DNA of 64,000 nucleotides, taken from Chrysaora quinquecirrha. Taxonomy: Eukaryota > Cnidaria > Scyphozoa > Semaeostomeae > Pelagiidae. The notes under the pieces are model-generated. The model was not told where the DNA came from. It worked only from the letters and a program-made list of their open reading frames with translations, and made no database searches. The translations under genes and the position numbers were made by a program. Location: contig JACTAT010000037.1 in NCBI GenBank assembly GCA_014526335.1, forward strand, positions 372,001 through 436,000. The letters run 5' to 3'. Shown here piece by piece: positions 1 through 11,400 of the stretch. Each line of letters opens with the position of its first letter. Within the stretch, counting starts at the first letter, position 1.

Positions 1-828
1 CCATATCCATTCAACAGAGCCATTGGAAGAGTAAAGAATTATCATATTCTTGATGGTGTTCTTCCTCTCTCTTTGAGCCCTCTTGCTAACCAAATTTTTA
101 CAGTCTGCTTTTTGCCATTTTTAGTTATGCCTGCCAAATATAGTAAAAACGTAGATAAACAAGTAAGAAAACAAGCAAGTGAATAAGTAATAAAATAAGT
201 AAACAAGTACGGAACTAATACATGTTGTTGAATAGAATGAAAAATTGACAAAAATGTAACGCATTATATTTTATCTATACATAGTTGTACTATAGGTTTA
301 TAAGATAATACAATAATTTTTAAAAAGTATGAATAGCTTTAAGAAATTTTCACTACTGACTGATCAGCAGTAAGAAAATTTAGTTTTGTGATACACAAAT
401 AGGTTACTGTAATACTTCTTATATAGGTCCTGCCCCCTTTTTGAAATTCCCCCTCTAATGAATATCACTGAAAGACCATGAAAAATATAATAAAACAACA
501 GTGTTCGTCAGAAGACATAGGGTATATTATCTATTCATTCTTTGTGGTTGAAAAAAGGAAACAGTAAATCCCCATAAAAAGCCTTCATTTTTGTATCCCG
601 ACTTATTTTTGGGTGAATAAGCTGTTAATAAGCTGTTTTGTTTTCTTTTGTTTAAGAAACAGCACAAGTCAGCTTTTTATGCAGGTATGATCTGTGCTTA
701 TGCTAATTACACACTAGATTATGGAAAGTATATTAAAAACAGTTACTTGTACATCTATGTACATTAATTTAGAATTTACTTGCTATATACACATTTATCT
801 TAAGTTTATACTATTAATGTTTTTATAA
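1..828. other. No gene seen
   Basis: AT-rich sequence with short ORFs only. I see no recognisable protein motif, tandem repeat or terminal repeat. It may be ordinary intergenic DNA or the far end of the element remnant that follows. Confidence 0.5.
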
Positions 829-1414
829 TTATGAAGAAAATTTTTCCCAGCCACCATGTATGTATAACTTCAGGCCTCTTTCGACACGCTTTGTAAAGAA
901 TTCTGGCCGAACAGCTCTGCGATAAAAGTAGTTCAGCTGAGGAAGAAGAGAATGGTGAACAAAACTTTCAGCATAAGAAATTGGTTGGATGAATATTGGC
1001 TGACTATCTCCAAACCACACCACCAGATCAACTCTTCTTAATCCTGAACAAAACATCTGACCTTGAATTTGATAGTAATAGGCATGATTCTTTTTCAGTC
1101 CCACCACATCTGTTTTTTTCTAAGAAAAAACTCTTATCTGCAACAGCATCTTCGAGAGAAGATGAAAACTTAGAATAGGGGGATTTGATTTCAACTCCCC
1201 AAGAATCTTGACCATGCCTGACAATTTGAAATTAGAAGCAGTGATTCGGTATAACCTATGATGTCTCCATGATAAATTTGTGGATTGACCGTGGGTAGCT
1301 TTTTCAATTGCAGATACAACTGTTGATTCGATGTGCATGTTCTTCATGGTGTGGTAGTCCATCATTTCTTTGAAATTTAAACATGAAATATCATAATCAT
1401 CACTGAATGCCATT
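829..1414 (-). pseudogene. YqaJ-like exonuclease fragment
   Basis: Two minus-strand reading frames give pieces of one protein. The upstream piece (1120-1413) contains SWRHHRLYRITASNFK, like the N-terminal part of YqaJ/lambda-exonuclease recombinase domains. The downstream piece (829-1107) contains LKKNHAYYYQIQGQMFC followed by RVDLVVWFGD, which matches the beta-strand core of that family (NHxYYxQxQGQM, and the D/V region holding metal ligands). The two pieces are separated by frame changes around 1107-1200, and the segment between them looks short for the family, so an internal deletion is likely. YqaJ-type nucleases resect DNA ends and occur in viruses and transposon-associated genes. It lies just downstream of the Maverick-like integrase on the same strand, but need not belong to that element. 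Confidence 0.6.
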
Positions 1415-1603
1415 GAATCATCAGATTCAGAAACAGATAATTATACGAAACATCCTTGAAAAGGGGAATCCAAAGAATCAACCACTTCAGTTGCAATAGA
1501 AGCATTATTTTCTGAAGAGCCCCCAGGCTTTGAGTGAAAAGCAAAGAAACAGCTGAATGGTGTGGAAGAATCAAGTGACTGCTTCAGTTTTTCAAGCCTT
1601 TCT

Positions 1604-2580
1604 TCATTTACCCCTCTGCTTTTTAGTTTTCAACACTTGCTCGACAACAAATGTTTTTGGAAGATACACACTCTGTAGCTCTTCTTTGTAAAAATGATCA
1701 ACTATCTTTTCACCTTGTAGATCTTCAATTTCATACATTACTGGATATCTTTCTTTAAAGACTTTACTGATCTTGAATATTTCTTCAGTGTAATTTTGCA
1801 AGTAACCTTTCTTAAACATTCTCTTCTTCAAACTCAATCTTATATTATCTCCAGTTTTGAAAAGCTTTTTATTTTTTCTGGTTTCTTTTTTAAACAGTCT
1901 TTTTTGAACAGTGTCGATATTGTCTTGGTTTACTTCAGAAGGCATCATACCAATAGATCTGTGGTATGTATTATTGTATGAGTTGACAAAATCTTGCAAA
2001 TTATCAATGTATCTCAACGTATTTCATGCTGTAAAGTATCTATACATTCGTCCTTTTAATGTTCTGTTAAATCGTTCAACAATTGCTGCCTTTACTTCAT
2101 TGTTTGCAGTGTAAAACCCAATATCGTTTTTCTTCAACAAAGCTTGGAATTCTTTGTTTATAAACTCGCTGCCTTTGTCGGATAGTACCTTTTTAGTTTT
2201 TTTTTCGGATAAAATTTCTTTCAACGCATTGACAATTTCTTTTGCAGTTTTCTTCTTAGAGGTTTTACACACGCATACTTGCTAAAAGTATCAATACAGC
2301 ATAAGAGGAATGTTATGTTGTCATTTTCTTTTTTCAAATGCGCCATATCAACAAGATCGCATTCCCATAAATAATCAATGTTATTGGTTAGCATCCGCTC
2401 CCGTTTATAGTTCTTCCTACTTGGTTTGAGCAGTGAATAGGCAAGACTAGTTTTACTCCACTCTTCAACATCTTTCCTTTTCAAATTAGGAATCACTTTT
2501 TTGACTTCTCTATACGCTTTATCCAAACCCCCTAGAGAACCCGGAACAGAAGGATCAGAATATAACTTTTCTAAACTCAT
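1604..2580 (-). pseudogene. Maverick/Polinton-type DDE integrase, frameshifted
   Basis: Three overlapping minus-strand frames (2221-2580, 2024-2272, 1604-2017) encode successive parts of a retroviral-type integrase. The first has the strand motif YLWECDLVDMAHLKK with the first catalytic Asp, then FLLCCIDTFSKYA. The second has KVLSDKGSEFINKEFQALL (second Asp) and VERFNRTLKGRMYRYF (catalytic Glu). The third has YNNTYHRSIGMMPSEVN and a basic C-terminal region ending in a chromodomain-like segment (YEIEDLQGE). No zinc-binding HHCC domain is evident. Two frame changes, near 2250 and 2020, break the gene, so it is probably inactive unless they are sequencing errors. It follows the packaging ATPase on the same strand, as expected for a Maverick/Polinton or adintovirus-like element. 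Confidence 0.85.
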
Positions 2581-2633
2581 AATAAATCAATTAACAATTC
2601 TAACAATTTAACTTTTGTACAGTTTTTTCTTCG

Positions 2634-2747
2634 TCACTTTCGTTTCTTGCACTTTCCTCCTTTATGTATGATCTTTTTAGGCTTTTTCTTCACTGGTTCA
2701 TCGTCAGATTTGCTTGTTTCCATGACTATCTTTTCAAAATAATCCAT
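2634..2747 (-). CDS. Small Lys-rich peptide in Maverick-like cluster
   Basis: An ORF of 37 codons reads MDYFEKIVMETSKSDDEP and then a run of about 18 residues that are mostly Lys and Arg, ending CKKRK before the stop. It sits between the ATPase and the integrase on the same strand, only 28 bases after the ATPase stop. Small basic proteins are common in Maverick/adintovirus genomes, where some act in virion DNA condensation. Its role here is inference from composition and position only. Confidence 0.35.
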   Translation of the reverse strand: MDYFEKIVMETSKSDDEPVKKKPKKIIHKGGKCKKRK

Positions 2748-2775
2748 TTTTACTGTCTTACTGAATTGTTGATCT

Positions 2776-3475
2776 CTATTTATAACCTTTTTTAGACTTG
2801 TACACCGCTAAAGGAGCTTCATTAGGGAAAATATAAGTGCGAAATCTCATATCTTCTCCAATCAATTGGGTGAAATCACAAAGTAAGTAGCCGTACATTC
2901 TCGCTGTTGCATCATTGTAAATGTCAAGGAATGTTTTTGGAGATGAGGGCATAATTTGTCGCGCATGAAATCTAATTTGACTTCTATCTCGAGGATTCTT
3001 GCAAAGAACTTGTACTAAGTATTGAGAGCTAAATTTCTCATTTCTTTTCCTCTTTGAAAAGGGTTTTGCATCATAACAATTACATTGATGTTTAGATGAG
3101 ATCTTCCTTTTGTGAACAATTTTCCAAATCTTTAAAGTTGGCAATTTCATGCATTAAATCATTGACAACAATAGTTAATCTTTTGTCCGATATTTCGATT
3201 TCTTCGTACAAGTTTTCAGGTAGCTGAGTAATAAATCTACAATTCCAGTTAAAACTTTTTTTAACGCCCTCAAACAATTCTGGTTGATTTGTTCCCGAGA
3301 TGCACATAAGATTGGGATATTGTCTGCCATTATCAATTATATTGTTATAATTTTTCAACAGATTTTCTACCCAAGTCATTTTGCCGCTTCTCCTTACTCC
3401 AGATAAAACAAAAGAAAAAGATGCTTTAAATCTCAAATCGTAACTCATATTTATAACAAATTTTAAACATCTCAT
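2776..3475 (-). pseudogene. Maverick-type FtsK/HerA packaging ATPase, frameshifted
   Basis: The N-terminal part (3092-3475) begins MSYDLRFKASFSFVLSG and carries a Walker A-like loop, SGVRRSGKMTW. A hydrophobic strand LTIVVNDLMHE occupies the Walker B position; it has Asn-Asp where the family usually has Asp-Asp. The frame changes near 3110, after which 2776-3150 continues with KNPRDRSQIRFHARQIMP, DATARMYGYLLCDF and FRTYIFPNE, the conserved C-terminal part of Maverick/adintovirus packaging ATPases. In that family the ATPase drives genome packaging into capsids. One frameshift breaks the copy, so it is probably inactive. Walker A and the arginine-rich C-terminal motif together make the family call fairly secure. 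Confidence 0.75.
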
Positions 3476-3594
3476 ACAACAGGTAACATCTCATACAGCA
3501 AGTAACATCTATTTATAACAAATTCTTAACATCTAGCTATAACATCGAACTAATGTTCATAAAATCTAATTTAAAACATGTCACGAATAACAGT

Positions 3595-3900
3595 CTAGGC
3601 AAATGCCATGATTAAATTGTTTAATATTCTGCTCAATATTTGCAGCAGATACATCGATGTGAAGAGACTTGGACGAGATAATTCATCATGCAGATTTTCA
3701 ACTCTGGATTTGATTGTTTGATTTAGTCGACCATTCTTTTTCTTCTTCAGCTCATCAAACATTGATTTCTTAAACGATTCTTTCCCTTCAGCCAGCATGT
3801 TGGAGTTGACATAACTAATGTGAAATGATAGAAATCTGAAAGCATTATGAACCATACAATCTTGCTTGTGATCAGTAACATCAATTTGTTTTGTCCACAT
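3595..3900 (-). CDS. Unknown ORF in Maverick-like cluster
   Basis: A 101-residue ORF beginning MWTKQIDVTDHKQDCMVHNAFRF. It is Lys-rich in the middle (DELKKKKNGRLNQTIKSRVENL) and ends in a hydrophobic stretch, LLQILSRILNNLIMAFA. I do not recognise a family. It lies between a longer unknown ORF and the packaging ATPase on the same strand, so it is probably an element gene. The hydrophobic tail could be a membrane-active or interaction segment, which is speculative. Confidence 0.4.
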   Translation of the reverse strand: MWTKQIDVTDHKQDCMVHNAFRFLSFHISYVNSNMLAEGKESFKKSMFDELKKKKNGRLNQTIKSRVENLHDELSRPSLFTSMYLLQILSRILNNLIMAFA

Positions 3901-3948
3901 CTCTGTAGTTGCACATTTTTCACAATACTCTTTTGCTTTGTTGAAAAT

Positions 3949-4605
3949 TTATTTCAGGAGAGCTTCCCCATATGCTTCTTGCACTTGAACATCAATCTTT
4001 GTTGGATCTTCTTCTTCTTGTTTCTTTTTCTTCTTTTGAGTCTGCTCATCATCATCACTCGCTGGTCTTTTCCGGGATGGTTGTGGAAGCATTTTCAACT
4101 CAGCAAGCTTTCCATATAATGCTTTCAGCATTTCTTCTTTTAGATTTATTCCCGTCTTTGATGGCTTCTCATTCTTCCATCTTCGGATTCCAAGACAGAG
4201 TCGTAGAGAGAAATCACCATTTCTCTGCAGATAGATTTCCAGCTTGTCCTCATACGTTTCTTCTTTACTCAAAACTTCAGTGCATAGTGTTAGAAACTGT
4301 ATGATCCTGCCACCATACTGCTTTGATTGAATGTGTAATTTGTTCTTCTCAAACAGACTTTCAACATCTTCTCCTTGAAATTGTAATTTGTAATCTCCTT
4401 GTTTTGTCTCCTTGAAACTTATGTTTTCATCAACTATTTCCAAGAGACGAGACAGCGCTGCATGAGAAGTACCCATTGATTTTACAGCTAATGCATCTTT
4501 AATTGCATCTTTCACCACTAACAACCATTTGTTAGAACCGTGCTGAATAGCAAATGATGACTTGATTAGGCCCTCTTCATCTCTAACTTCATAAATTGTA
4601 GCCAT
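3949..4605 (-). CDS. Unknown 218-aa ORF leading the Maverick-like cluster
   Basis: An intact ORF beginning MATIYEVRDEEGLIKSSF. The first 150 residues look globular (FKETKQGDYKLQFQGEDVE, YGGRIIQFLTLCTEVLS). A Lys/Glu/Asp-rich tail follows (RKRPASDDDEQTQKKKKKQ) that resembles a nuclear-localisation or nucleic-acid-binding extension. I do not recognise a family. It is the first minus-strand ORF of the Maverick-like group and has a TATA-like box upstream. It is one of the few intact reading frames in this part of the window. Confidence 0.55.
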   Translation of the reverse strand: MATIYEVRDEEGLIKSSFAIQHGSNKWLLVVKDAIKDALAVKSMGTSHAALSRLLEIVDENISFKETKQGDYKLQFQGEDVESLFEKNKLHIQSKQYGGRIIQFLTLCTEVLSKEETYEDKLEIYLQRNGDFSLRLCLGIRRWKNEKPSKTGINLKEEMLKALYGKLAELKMLPQPSRKRPASDDDEQTQKKKKKQEEEDPTKIDVQVQEAYGEALLK

Positions 4606-4670
4606 GATTTTTTAAGCTCCACACTCTACGACGACTTGTTACAACTGAACTGATTTGGTTTTGCGCATCA

Positions 4671-4678
4671 ATTTTATA
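4671..4678 (-). promoter_or_regulatory. TATA-like box upstream of the 218-aa ORF
   Basis: On the minus strand the sequence CTATAAAATTG lies about 65-70 bases before the start codon at 4605. That spacing allows a start site and a short 5' leader. Called from sequence match and position only. Confidence 0.4.
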
Positions 4679-4764
4679 GATTGATCAAGCGTGACTTTCA
4701 AATTATTAACCAATCACATAAAATCTTTCTCGTTTCCAGAATCTAGTTCCTGCTAGTGATGCCA

Positions 4765-4990
4765 TTATTTGAAATCTGATTTTTTAGCATATGCGAATTT
4801 ATTCAGCGTTTTCTTGGGTACCCCAGCAGCTCTCCAGACTTCTCTAGGGATAAATTGTAAAGGTTTATCTTTTTTCCACCCCTTTTTCCTAATTCTCGGT
4901 TTCAATTCACGTTGCAAGCCTGGTATGAAGTCACTGGATTCGTGAGAGGCTATTAGATTAAAGGCTACTAATCTTGAACGAGGCTACTAA
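4765..4990 (-). CDS. Basic ORF fragment, no initiator seen
   Basis: An open minus-strand frame without a clear ATG encodes about 70 residues. It includes PGLQRELKPRIRKKGWKK and FIPREVWRAAGVPKKTLNKF, then a stop. The composition is basic and coherent over the whole length, unlike most shadow frames here. It lies directly upstream of the Maverick-like gene group and could be the 3' end of another element gene. No family recognised. Confidence 0.3.
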
Positions 4991-5034
4991 TATTAAACGA
5001 GGCTATCGGTTTCAGACAAGATCTTAAAAAACCA

Positions 5035-5210
5035 CCACACTATAGCGCGAGCTGATGACGTCACTGTGCTTGTAGATCCATTGATGACGTCACTGGAGTC
5101 GGGGGACTCTTGAGGTTGGAGAAACCATCACGCTAGATCCATAAAAACGGTCGCACTATAGCGCCACCTGATGATGTCATTGATGATGTCACTGATAGTC
5201 GGACGCCCGT
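5035..5210. promoter_or_regulatory. CRE-like TGACGTCA sites in a short direct repeat
   Basis: Two perfect TGACGTCA palindromes lie at 5056-5063 and 5085-5092. The block CACTATAGCGC followed by TGATGA(C/T)GTCA occurs at about 5038 and again at about 5155. TGACGTCA is the binding site of CREB/ATF bZIP factors. The sites lie about 450 bases upstream of the first Maverick-like ORF, so an enhancer role is possible but unproven. Confidence 0.3.
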
Positions 5211-5275
5211 GATAGCCGATTGCCCTGTTTTGCAACCTACTTACATGTACTCATTTTCAGAATCTAAATTTGAAT

Positions 5276-5745
5276 CTAAATGAACAAAAGGGTGAAGAGT
5301 GGTTGTCTTCTTAAATTGTTTCCTATTTGTCTTAACAGGCTGCTTTTTCCTTTGCAAACCAAGGCAAAATTATTTGTTTTACCACAAGTGCTGCATGTTT
5401 TCCCTTTAGCAGGACAAGTTGAATTATGAGGGTAGTTTCCACCACAGTGATGACATTTAGCTTGAGAGTCTAATTTATTTATGTTAGACTCCAAAACAGT
5501 TTCTTTTCTCTCAATTTGTTTGGACTGGAATCTACTTATTTCATCTCTATGCCCATCTAGCAACATTTGTTTCAGGTCGTACTTAGGGTCTCGTAAGGCC
5601 TGTTTACGAATTTTGGAGGAGTTTCCCCTGATAATGATCTGTTATTCTAACTGAAAATCAAGATCAGCAAAATCACAGGGCTGTGCCAATGTTCTCAAAC
5701 GTGTGTGATAGTGGTCTAATGCTTCATGAGGCTCCTGATGAGTAT
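5276..5745 (-). pseudogene. Gypsy-type gag fragment with zinc knuckle
   Basis: The minus strand encodes the C-terminal part of an LTR-retrotransposon Gag. An upstream stretch has HEALDHYHTRLRTLAQPCDF, then an in-frame stop near 5645, then SSKIRKQALRDPKYDLKQ. The track continues to 5276 through CHHCGGNYPHNSTC and CSTCGKTNNFALVC, two knuckles of the kind found in Gypsy elements of aquatic invertebrates. Protease and reverse transcriptase are not seen downstream; the frame ends at 5276. It is therefore a short truncated remnant. Confidence 0.7.
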
Positions 5746-5869
5746 TACAAAAGATATATACATCATACCTTCAATTTTGTTGTGGTTCAAAGTATTTGGT
5801 CACATTTGCTTTCGCTGTATCATAGTTATCAGCATTTCCTGTATTTGAAATCTGTGCAAAAATAAAATA

Positions 5870-6830
5870 ATCTTACAATTTAAGAAACTTGCAGAACTAC
5901 ATCAAAATAATTAAGAAACCAGTGATATTCAACGCAAGGCATTTTACTCTTAAAAAAACGTATCAGATTTCTGTTGAGGCAAATAGATTTGTTAGGATTC
6001 TCCATGGAATACAAATAAAATTTTTGGCAGGGTGTATGTGCTCGCGTGTGATTGCAAACTCCGAGGCAAACTTGGTTTTTTTACCTGAGTATAAACTTTT
6101 TGCTTGCATTTTCGTTTTATTTGTTTTTATTTAGCTGGCATACCTTACAATTATGTAGGTAGTGCATTTTGCCTATGATGATGATGATGATGATGATAAG
6201 GACGAAGTACCTTATTTCCAACATATTCTTGAGTTGCTCTTGAAAAGTTGGGCAATTGAAAGGCCTTATTGTCTGTAAAATAGTCAGGGCTGTTTGAGGA
6301 AAAATTTGGTTGAATAGTGCATTTTATGATACCATCATGAAACTTAGTGAATCTACACAGTTGGATGTGCTGAAAATGATAAAATCGTTACACAAACTCA
6401 AAAATGCCCCAAAATGCTATTTTTAGTATGGGGTATTCGGTTCAAGCCCCTTTTAAAGGCTCTTACTGTAAATACCGTTCAAATTACAATATCAGCATGA
6501 AAATCGGTATTCCACCACAGTTTTGATGCGCTGAGAAAGATCAGGTATAAAATAAGTATAAAATCCGTTTTTGACCATGAGCAAACCCACTGAGTGGACC
6601 ACAGAGACTTGTATATGCAACAGCACAGGGTATCGAAGTATAAATTACAAACAAAATTTTAATGGCGGTTGTCCAGTTAACTTACAGTGGAAGTGGCTGG
6701 ATTTTTATGTTGCCTTGCTTTGTTTAATCTTGATCTGCTGTGTTGGTTGTTTTTATAGACATGAAGAAGGTAGAATTTGTAGATACCAGTAAGTCTTTTT
6801 GCATAGCTTCTTGGTCTACTAGTTCTAAAA
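5870..6830. other. No gene seen; short GAT tract
   Basis: I find no coherent coding signal. A (GAT)n microsatellite of about eight units sits at 6175-6197. Confidence 0.4.
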
Positions 6831-6847
6831 AATGAAAGAAAAAGAAG

Positions 6848-7537
6848 GTGGCTGAACCGCAGTCACACAACCTGACATTTTCTTTGGATAGGTCCGATGA
6901 TGGCAAATCGAGTGAAACTAATGCTCCTGAAGACATGATAATGTTTTTGAGTGGCAAAAAATTAAATGGCGATAGATTGAAATTTTATTTGGAGAAGCCA
7001 TTCCAAAAGCAAATAATTGGGACCAAAGAGGAAACTTGACCTTTATCTAGCTCCATTAGCAGTAGTGTCACTGGCATCCCAATCTGTACATCAGCTGCGT
7101 GAGCACCAACGTTGACTTATAGTGGCAGTGAGATTCATGCAGTGGATACCCAATCACAGCCACTTGATTTTGAGGAAGACACTACACAGGATGATGATGC
7201 ACCTGATCATGGCTGGTTAGATTTTGTAAGTAGGTTGCAGCTCACAAATTTTATGTATCGTGCGTGGTGGTCGATGATGCCTAGATGTATCAAAACTTTA
7301 TTCAGAATAACCTAAGTATGAAAGTGTTATGAATAAGCACTTGATGAAATTCAGTGATTCAAGCTTATATCTGATTGCTTTTTTAAGGGAAGTGAAGAAG
7401 CTGAAGAGCTGAGCAGGGACAAGTGTCTGGATTTGTATGCCATATAGCTGAAACGGGTAGATGCTGTGACTCCAATTGATTCTCGATGTAGGAAATATAT
7501 TATACCAGAATTTAATGAGAATTGGAGAAAATTGTCA
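6848..7537 (+). pseudogene. Two exon-like segments of an unknown gene
   Basis: Exon-like segment 6848-7225 encodes a polar, acidic protein (SLDRSDDGKSSETNAPEDM, later DFEEDTTQDDDAPDHGWLDF) and ends at a strong donor, GTAAGT. A second segment, 7388-7537, opens after an acceptor AAG and encodes CLDLYAI and VDAVTPIDSRCRKYIIPEF, ending at GTAAGT. The junction is phase 0 on both sides, which supports a real intron. There are two in-frame stops in the first segment (near 7037 and 7100) and a TAG near 7445 in the second, so this is a broken gene. The family is not recognised. The first exon and the 3' end were not found. Confidence 0.4.
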
Positions 7538-8491
7538 GTAAGTATTGGTTAAAAATTTGCATCAGTTGGGTGCTGTTTTTGTTAGATGCAGAAATCACTT
7601 TCAACTTCTGATATTAAAAGTCTCAATTGCTGAAACGCTCAGTAGACCAAGAAAATTGTTTGATTTGGTAAATTTTGAGTTATTTGGAGTATTTTTATAT
7701 GAAAACAGGGTTCAGGGGGAATGCAAATTCAGTTTCACTCACCATGCTTTTGAGTTATCAGAGGTTCAAGCTACCAATAACACGGCAAAAAATGATTTAA
7801 TTTTGCGCTAGAAAATGAGAATAAAATGGAAAGAAAATGAACGATTTCAGGTAAATTCCAGCGTTGAAAATTTGTCATTTACCCAACATAACTCTTAGGC
7901 TAAATTTTGACTAAAGGAACATTTCCGTTTACCGATAGTTTACCTAGCAGAAAACGGACATTTACCGAGAAGGGAAATCTCAGGCAAACTTTGCATTTCA
8001 CATGCATTTATTTAAGAGGAACTTTTTTCGCATTTTAATTTCCGATGCATATTCTATAGGAAAATTGGCAATAAATTTTAAAATGGGAAATCAGGCGTGT
8101 TGAAGAAAAATGTCAATTAAACTGCCCATTTCACTTAAATTTATTTGAGGAAACTTATTTTCTCTGCTTTATTTGATTGTTTAATACAGTATTTCTATAT
8201 TAATAATTCCTTTGCACAAAATTAGCTCAAAATGCATGGTAACAAGTATTAACGGGTTTGAAAGCTAAGTTATTGTTTGTACTATTTTTGGATAAAATGT
8301 GCAAACATGATGTACTAAACAGAGCTTGAGTCTCATTGATATGATGCAAACCTGCGGCAGACAGTAACGGAATAAACAGACAATGACAAATAATTTCTTC
8401 AAACTGAAACGCATAATATAAAGTAAATAAATCATTCTTCGTCATTATTTGTTGACGACAGTTCTTCGTCTACAAGGCCAAATTTATATTT

Positions 8492-11400
8492 TTAAGTGGC
8501 CTTCGTTTCATCGGGATTCTCCAACAACCCTTTTTTCCTTAACACCTGTCTTCCATCTGCAGCATTTGCTTCGTCAATGCGCCGATCCAGGTCTTTTACA
8601 AGTGCTGAGAGCTCTGCTCCTCTCCACACAGGCGTCTTGACTTTTAGAGAATCCCCCATGTCTTCTTCGTCAGACATTAGCTCCTGTGTGACACAGCTCC
8701 AAATATCATTTTCTTCAGGACAAACGTGTCGGCTGCGTGATTCGAAAAGCTGAAAAATGAAAATATTTCATATTAACAAAATTGTTATAACAAAACAAGT
8801 CAAATCTATATCTTAGGTGCAGGAAAATAAAACATAATTTCAAGAATTTGTGCAATTTAATTGGGCAAAGAAAAATCTAGAATCTAGATAAAATATCTAT
8901 TATCAAAGTATAAATATCCCGGATAATATTTCGATTTTACTTTCTTCCAGATTCTAACATTTCAATTTACACCTCTTAAGAAATTTTATTTGAATTCTTT
9001 CCGTCAAGTTAAAAAAGACGACAAATAAATTATTATACGGAGCAAAATGCTTTGATGATGCCTGTGTTAAAGGTAAAAATCATGCCAAAAGACTCGGAAG
9101 ACTAAAGCTCCTGTAAAGACGATATTCTTTAATTATTGACCTTACTGCAGAAAAAATTTTGTTCCAAATTTGCAATTTTCCCTGTGACTTTCAAGTGGAA
9201 GGGGGTAGCTGCCTCCCAAGGCCCTATAAATTGGGTATCTGCTTATGGTTGGAAAAAGGTAAAATCGAAAGTTTCTCGACAAACAAAAACAAATCATTGC
9301 TTTGAAGGGGGAAATTGTTATAAACTTCAATAATCCAGTGGTTAAGATAAGTTTCTTGAGTATAAGGTATGTAGCCCTGGCTTAAGGCCTTACGTTTTTT
9401 TAACAGAATGCAGATGTAGGAATCGTAAAGACAATGTGCGGCTTTTACTCACTCTTTGACGTCGAGAATGCATTTTTTTAGATTTCGAGATTTCTGCATG
9501 CCGAGAAGGGTCTCGAAGGCGACTCAAATGCTCCTTCCTCAAGCCTTTAAAATACGTATGACAAGCATCTAAAAGCAAAATTTTAGATATTGATACATGA
9601 ATTTGCCAATGAAAAACCTACAGTGCTGAAAAGCGACACACCAATGCTAGTTTGTTATTCAATTCTAGCCAGGAACAGAAGAAGCTAGCAGACTTGCAGT
9701 TTTAAAGTATTATTCTTAATATTACTTGTTTTATGGGTAGTTAGTATATTTGAACAATTTCCATTAAACTTATTCTGTTTGCTGTTTTTAAACTGAAGTA
9801 TAAACAAAAGTGTCTTATTTCTAAAGGCAGAAATAAAAAGGTACATCGACTTCTGCATACTCTTGATATGTTGCAATTTCAAGACACTTATACTGAAAAC
9901 TTTGTCTTGGCATCAAAACACCAAAGCAAGCATGAAGCGTCAAGTCACTATAAACAACAATAAATTATACTTTCTTTGTGATTAGCAAGATGAAAAATAC
10001 AGCACCTTGTTTCCAAAGGTCAAGTTTTTGAAATGAAAGCAATTGCTACTCACTGTGAATTACTTCTTTATTGAATTTCTCCTTCACTTGTAAGCTCACA
10101 TCATTAATAAACTGCGCTGTTATTTTTTTGTTGTCTTCGCTTGTAAACCTTAAAGACAAATATCGTTGAAGGTAAAAAACAACTCAATAAATATATCAAT
10201 TCAAGATAGAAAATTAATCAACTTCACACTAGTCATCCCCATAAGTCTTTGAGACTTATATTGTAGCTATGAATTCCTCTTTCATTCAATTGAGTTTATT
10301 CAGTATCGTGTAGCTACATCTCTCTCCAAACTTTGTAGCAAAAGTATATAACCAAAAGAAAAGTTATTCTATGCCAAATAGAAGAGTATATATTTTTGTT
10401 ACTTACAGTTCATCAAGATCCCATTGTTCCTCGGCGGCAAGAAAATTATATAGCGCTTTGACAGCTCTCTACAATTTCGATGGAAAGAAGACATTAGAAG
10501 TCCATTCATGATTCATATGGTCTATACAACAAATAACACACAGTAATGAAATACTTCCAGTGCAGTAAATTCAATGTAATTGTGTTTGTGCAAGTCAATC
10601 ATTAACTGTGTGCATCAATTTTTATATATGTATCTTTGCGATTCTCCATATTTTTGCATCAATAATACCATGTATAGTACTCCAATAAGCGATGGATTAG
10701 TTAGGCCTACTGAATCATTTCTTGAAAGAAGATGCTAATTTGATTCAACAGGTCTTCAATGAAGGGGTGTTCATATAAAGTTCACGAAATTATTAAGCGA
10801 AAGATTCAATTCTAGAAATTCGATTATTCTTGGTAACGATAGTTTCCAATGCTCCTAATGTCACAATAAACTAGCAATACCTTAAAACCTGTTTAGGGTT
10901 TCCATTTTCAAAACATATTTTTCAATTGCCGTATATCGTCTAATAAACGCCACAGCGTTCTTTAAAAAATGTAACTTCAACTTGCGGCATTCAATAGAGG
11001 GCGACGCTTATTATAAAATGAAAAAAGGATTTTGACAATATTCTCGTTGCCCAAAACAATCATAAAATAACTGTTAAAAGATTTTGAAACAAAAGTAAAA
11101 ATTCTTTAAAAAGATTAATTATTAAAATAAGAATTGACTTAAAGCCTTAAAATATAACTCAGGTTAACGTTAAAGTAAGACGAATGTGAGCTATTAATCA
11201 TTTCTTCTTGAATTTGAATATTGAGAACTTGGTCTGTTTTCTCTTAAAAGCCCCTTTTGAAGATGCGGCGTTTTAAGGAGGCGGCGTTTAATAGAGGGCG
11301 TAGTTCGTTACACATGTTCAGCTACGAACGTGGCGTTCATGACAGGGTGGCGTTAATCAGAGGATGGCGTTTTCTATAGGAAATACGGTAAACGAAAAGA

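Noticed and set aside
6761..6788. Small ATG exon with GTAAGT donor upstream of the unknown gene at 6848
   Set aside because: The splice phase does not fit the next exon-like segment, so it was not joined.
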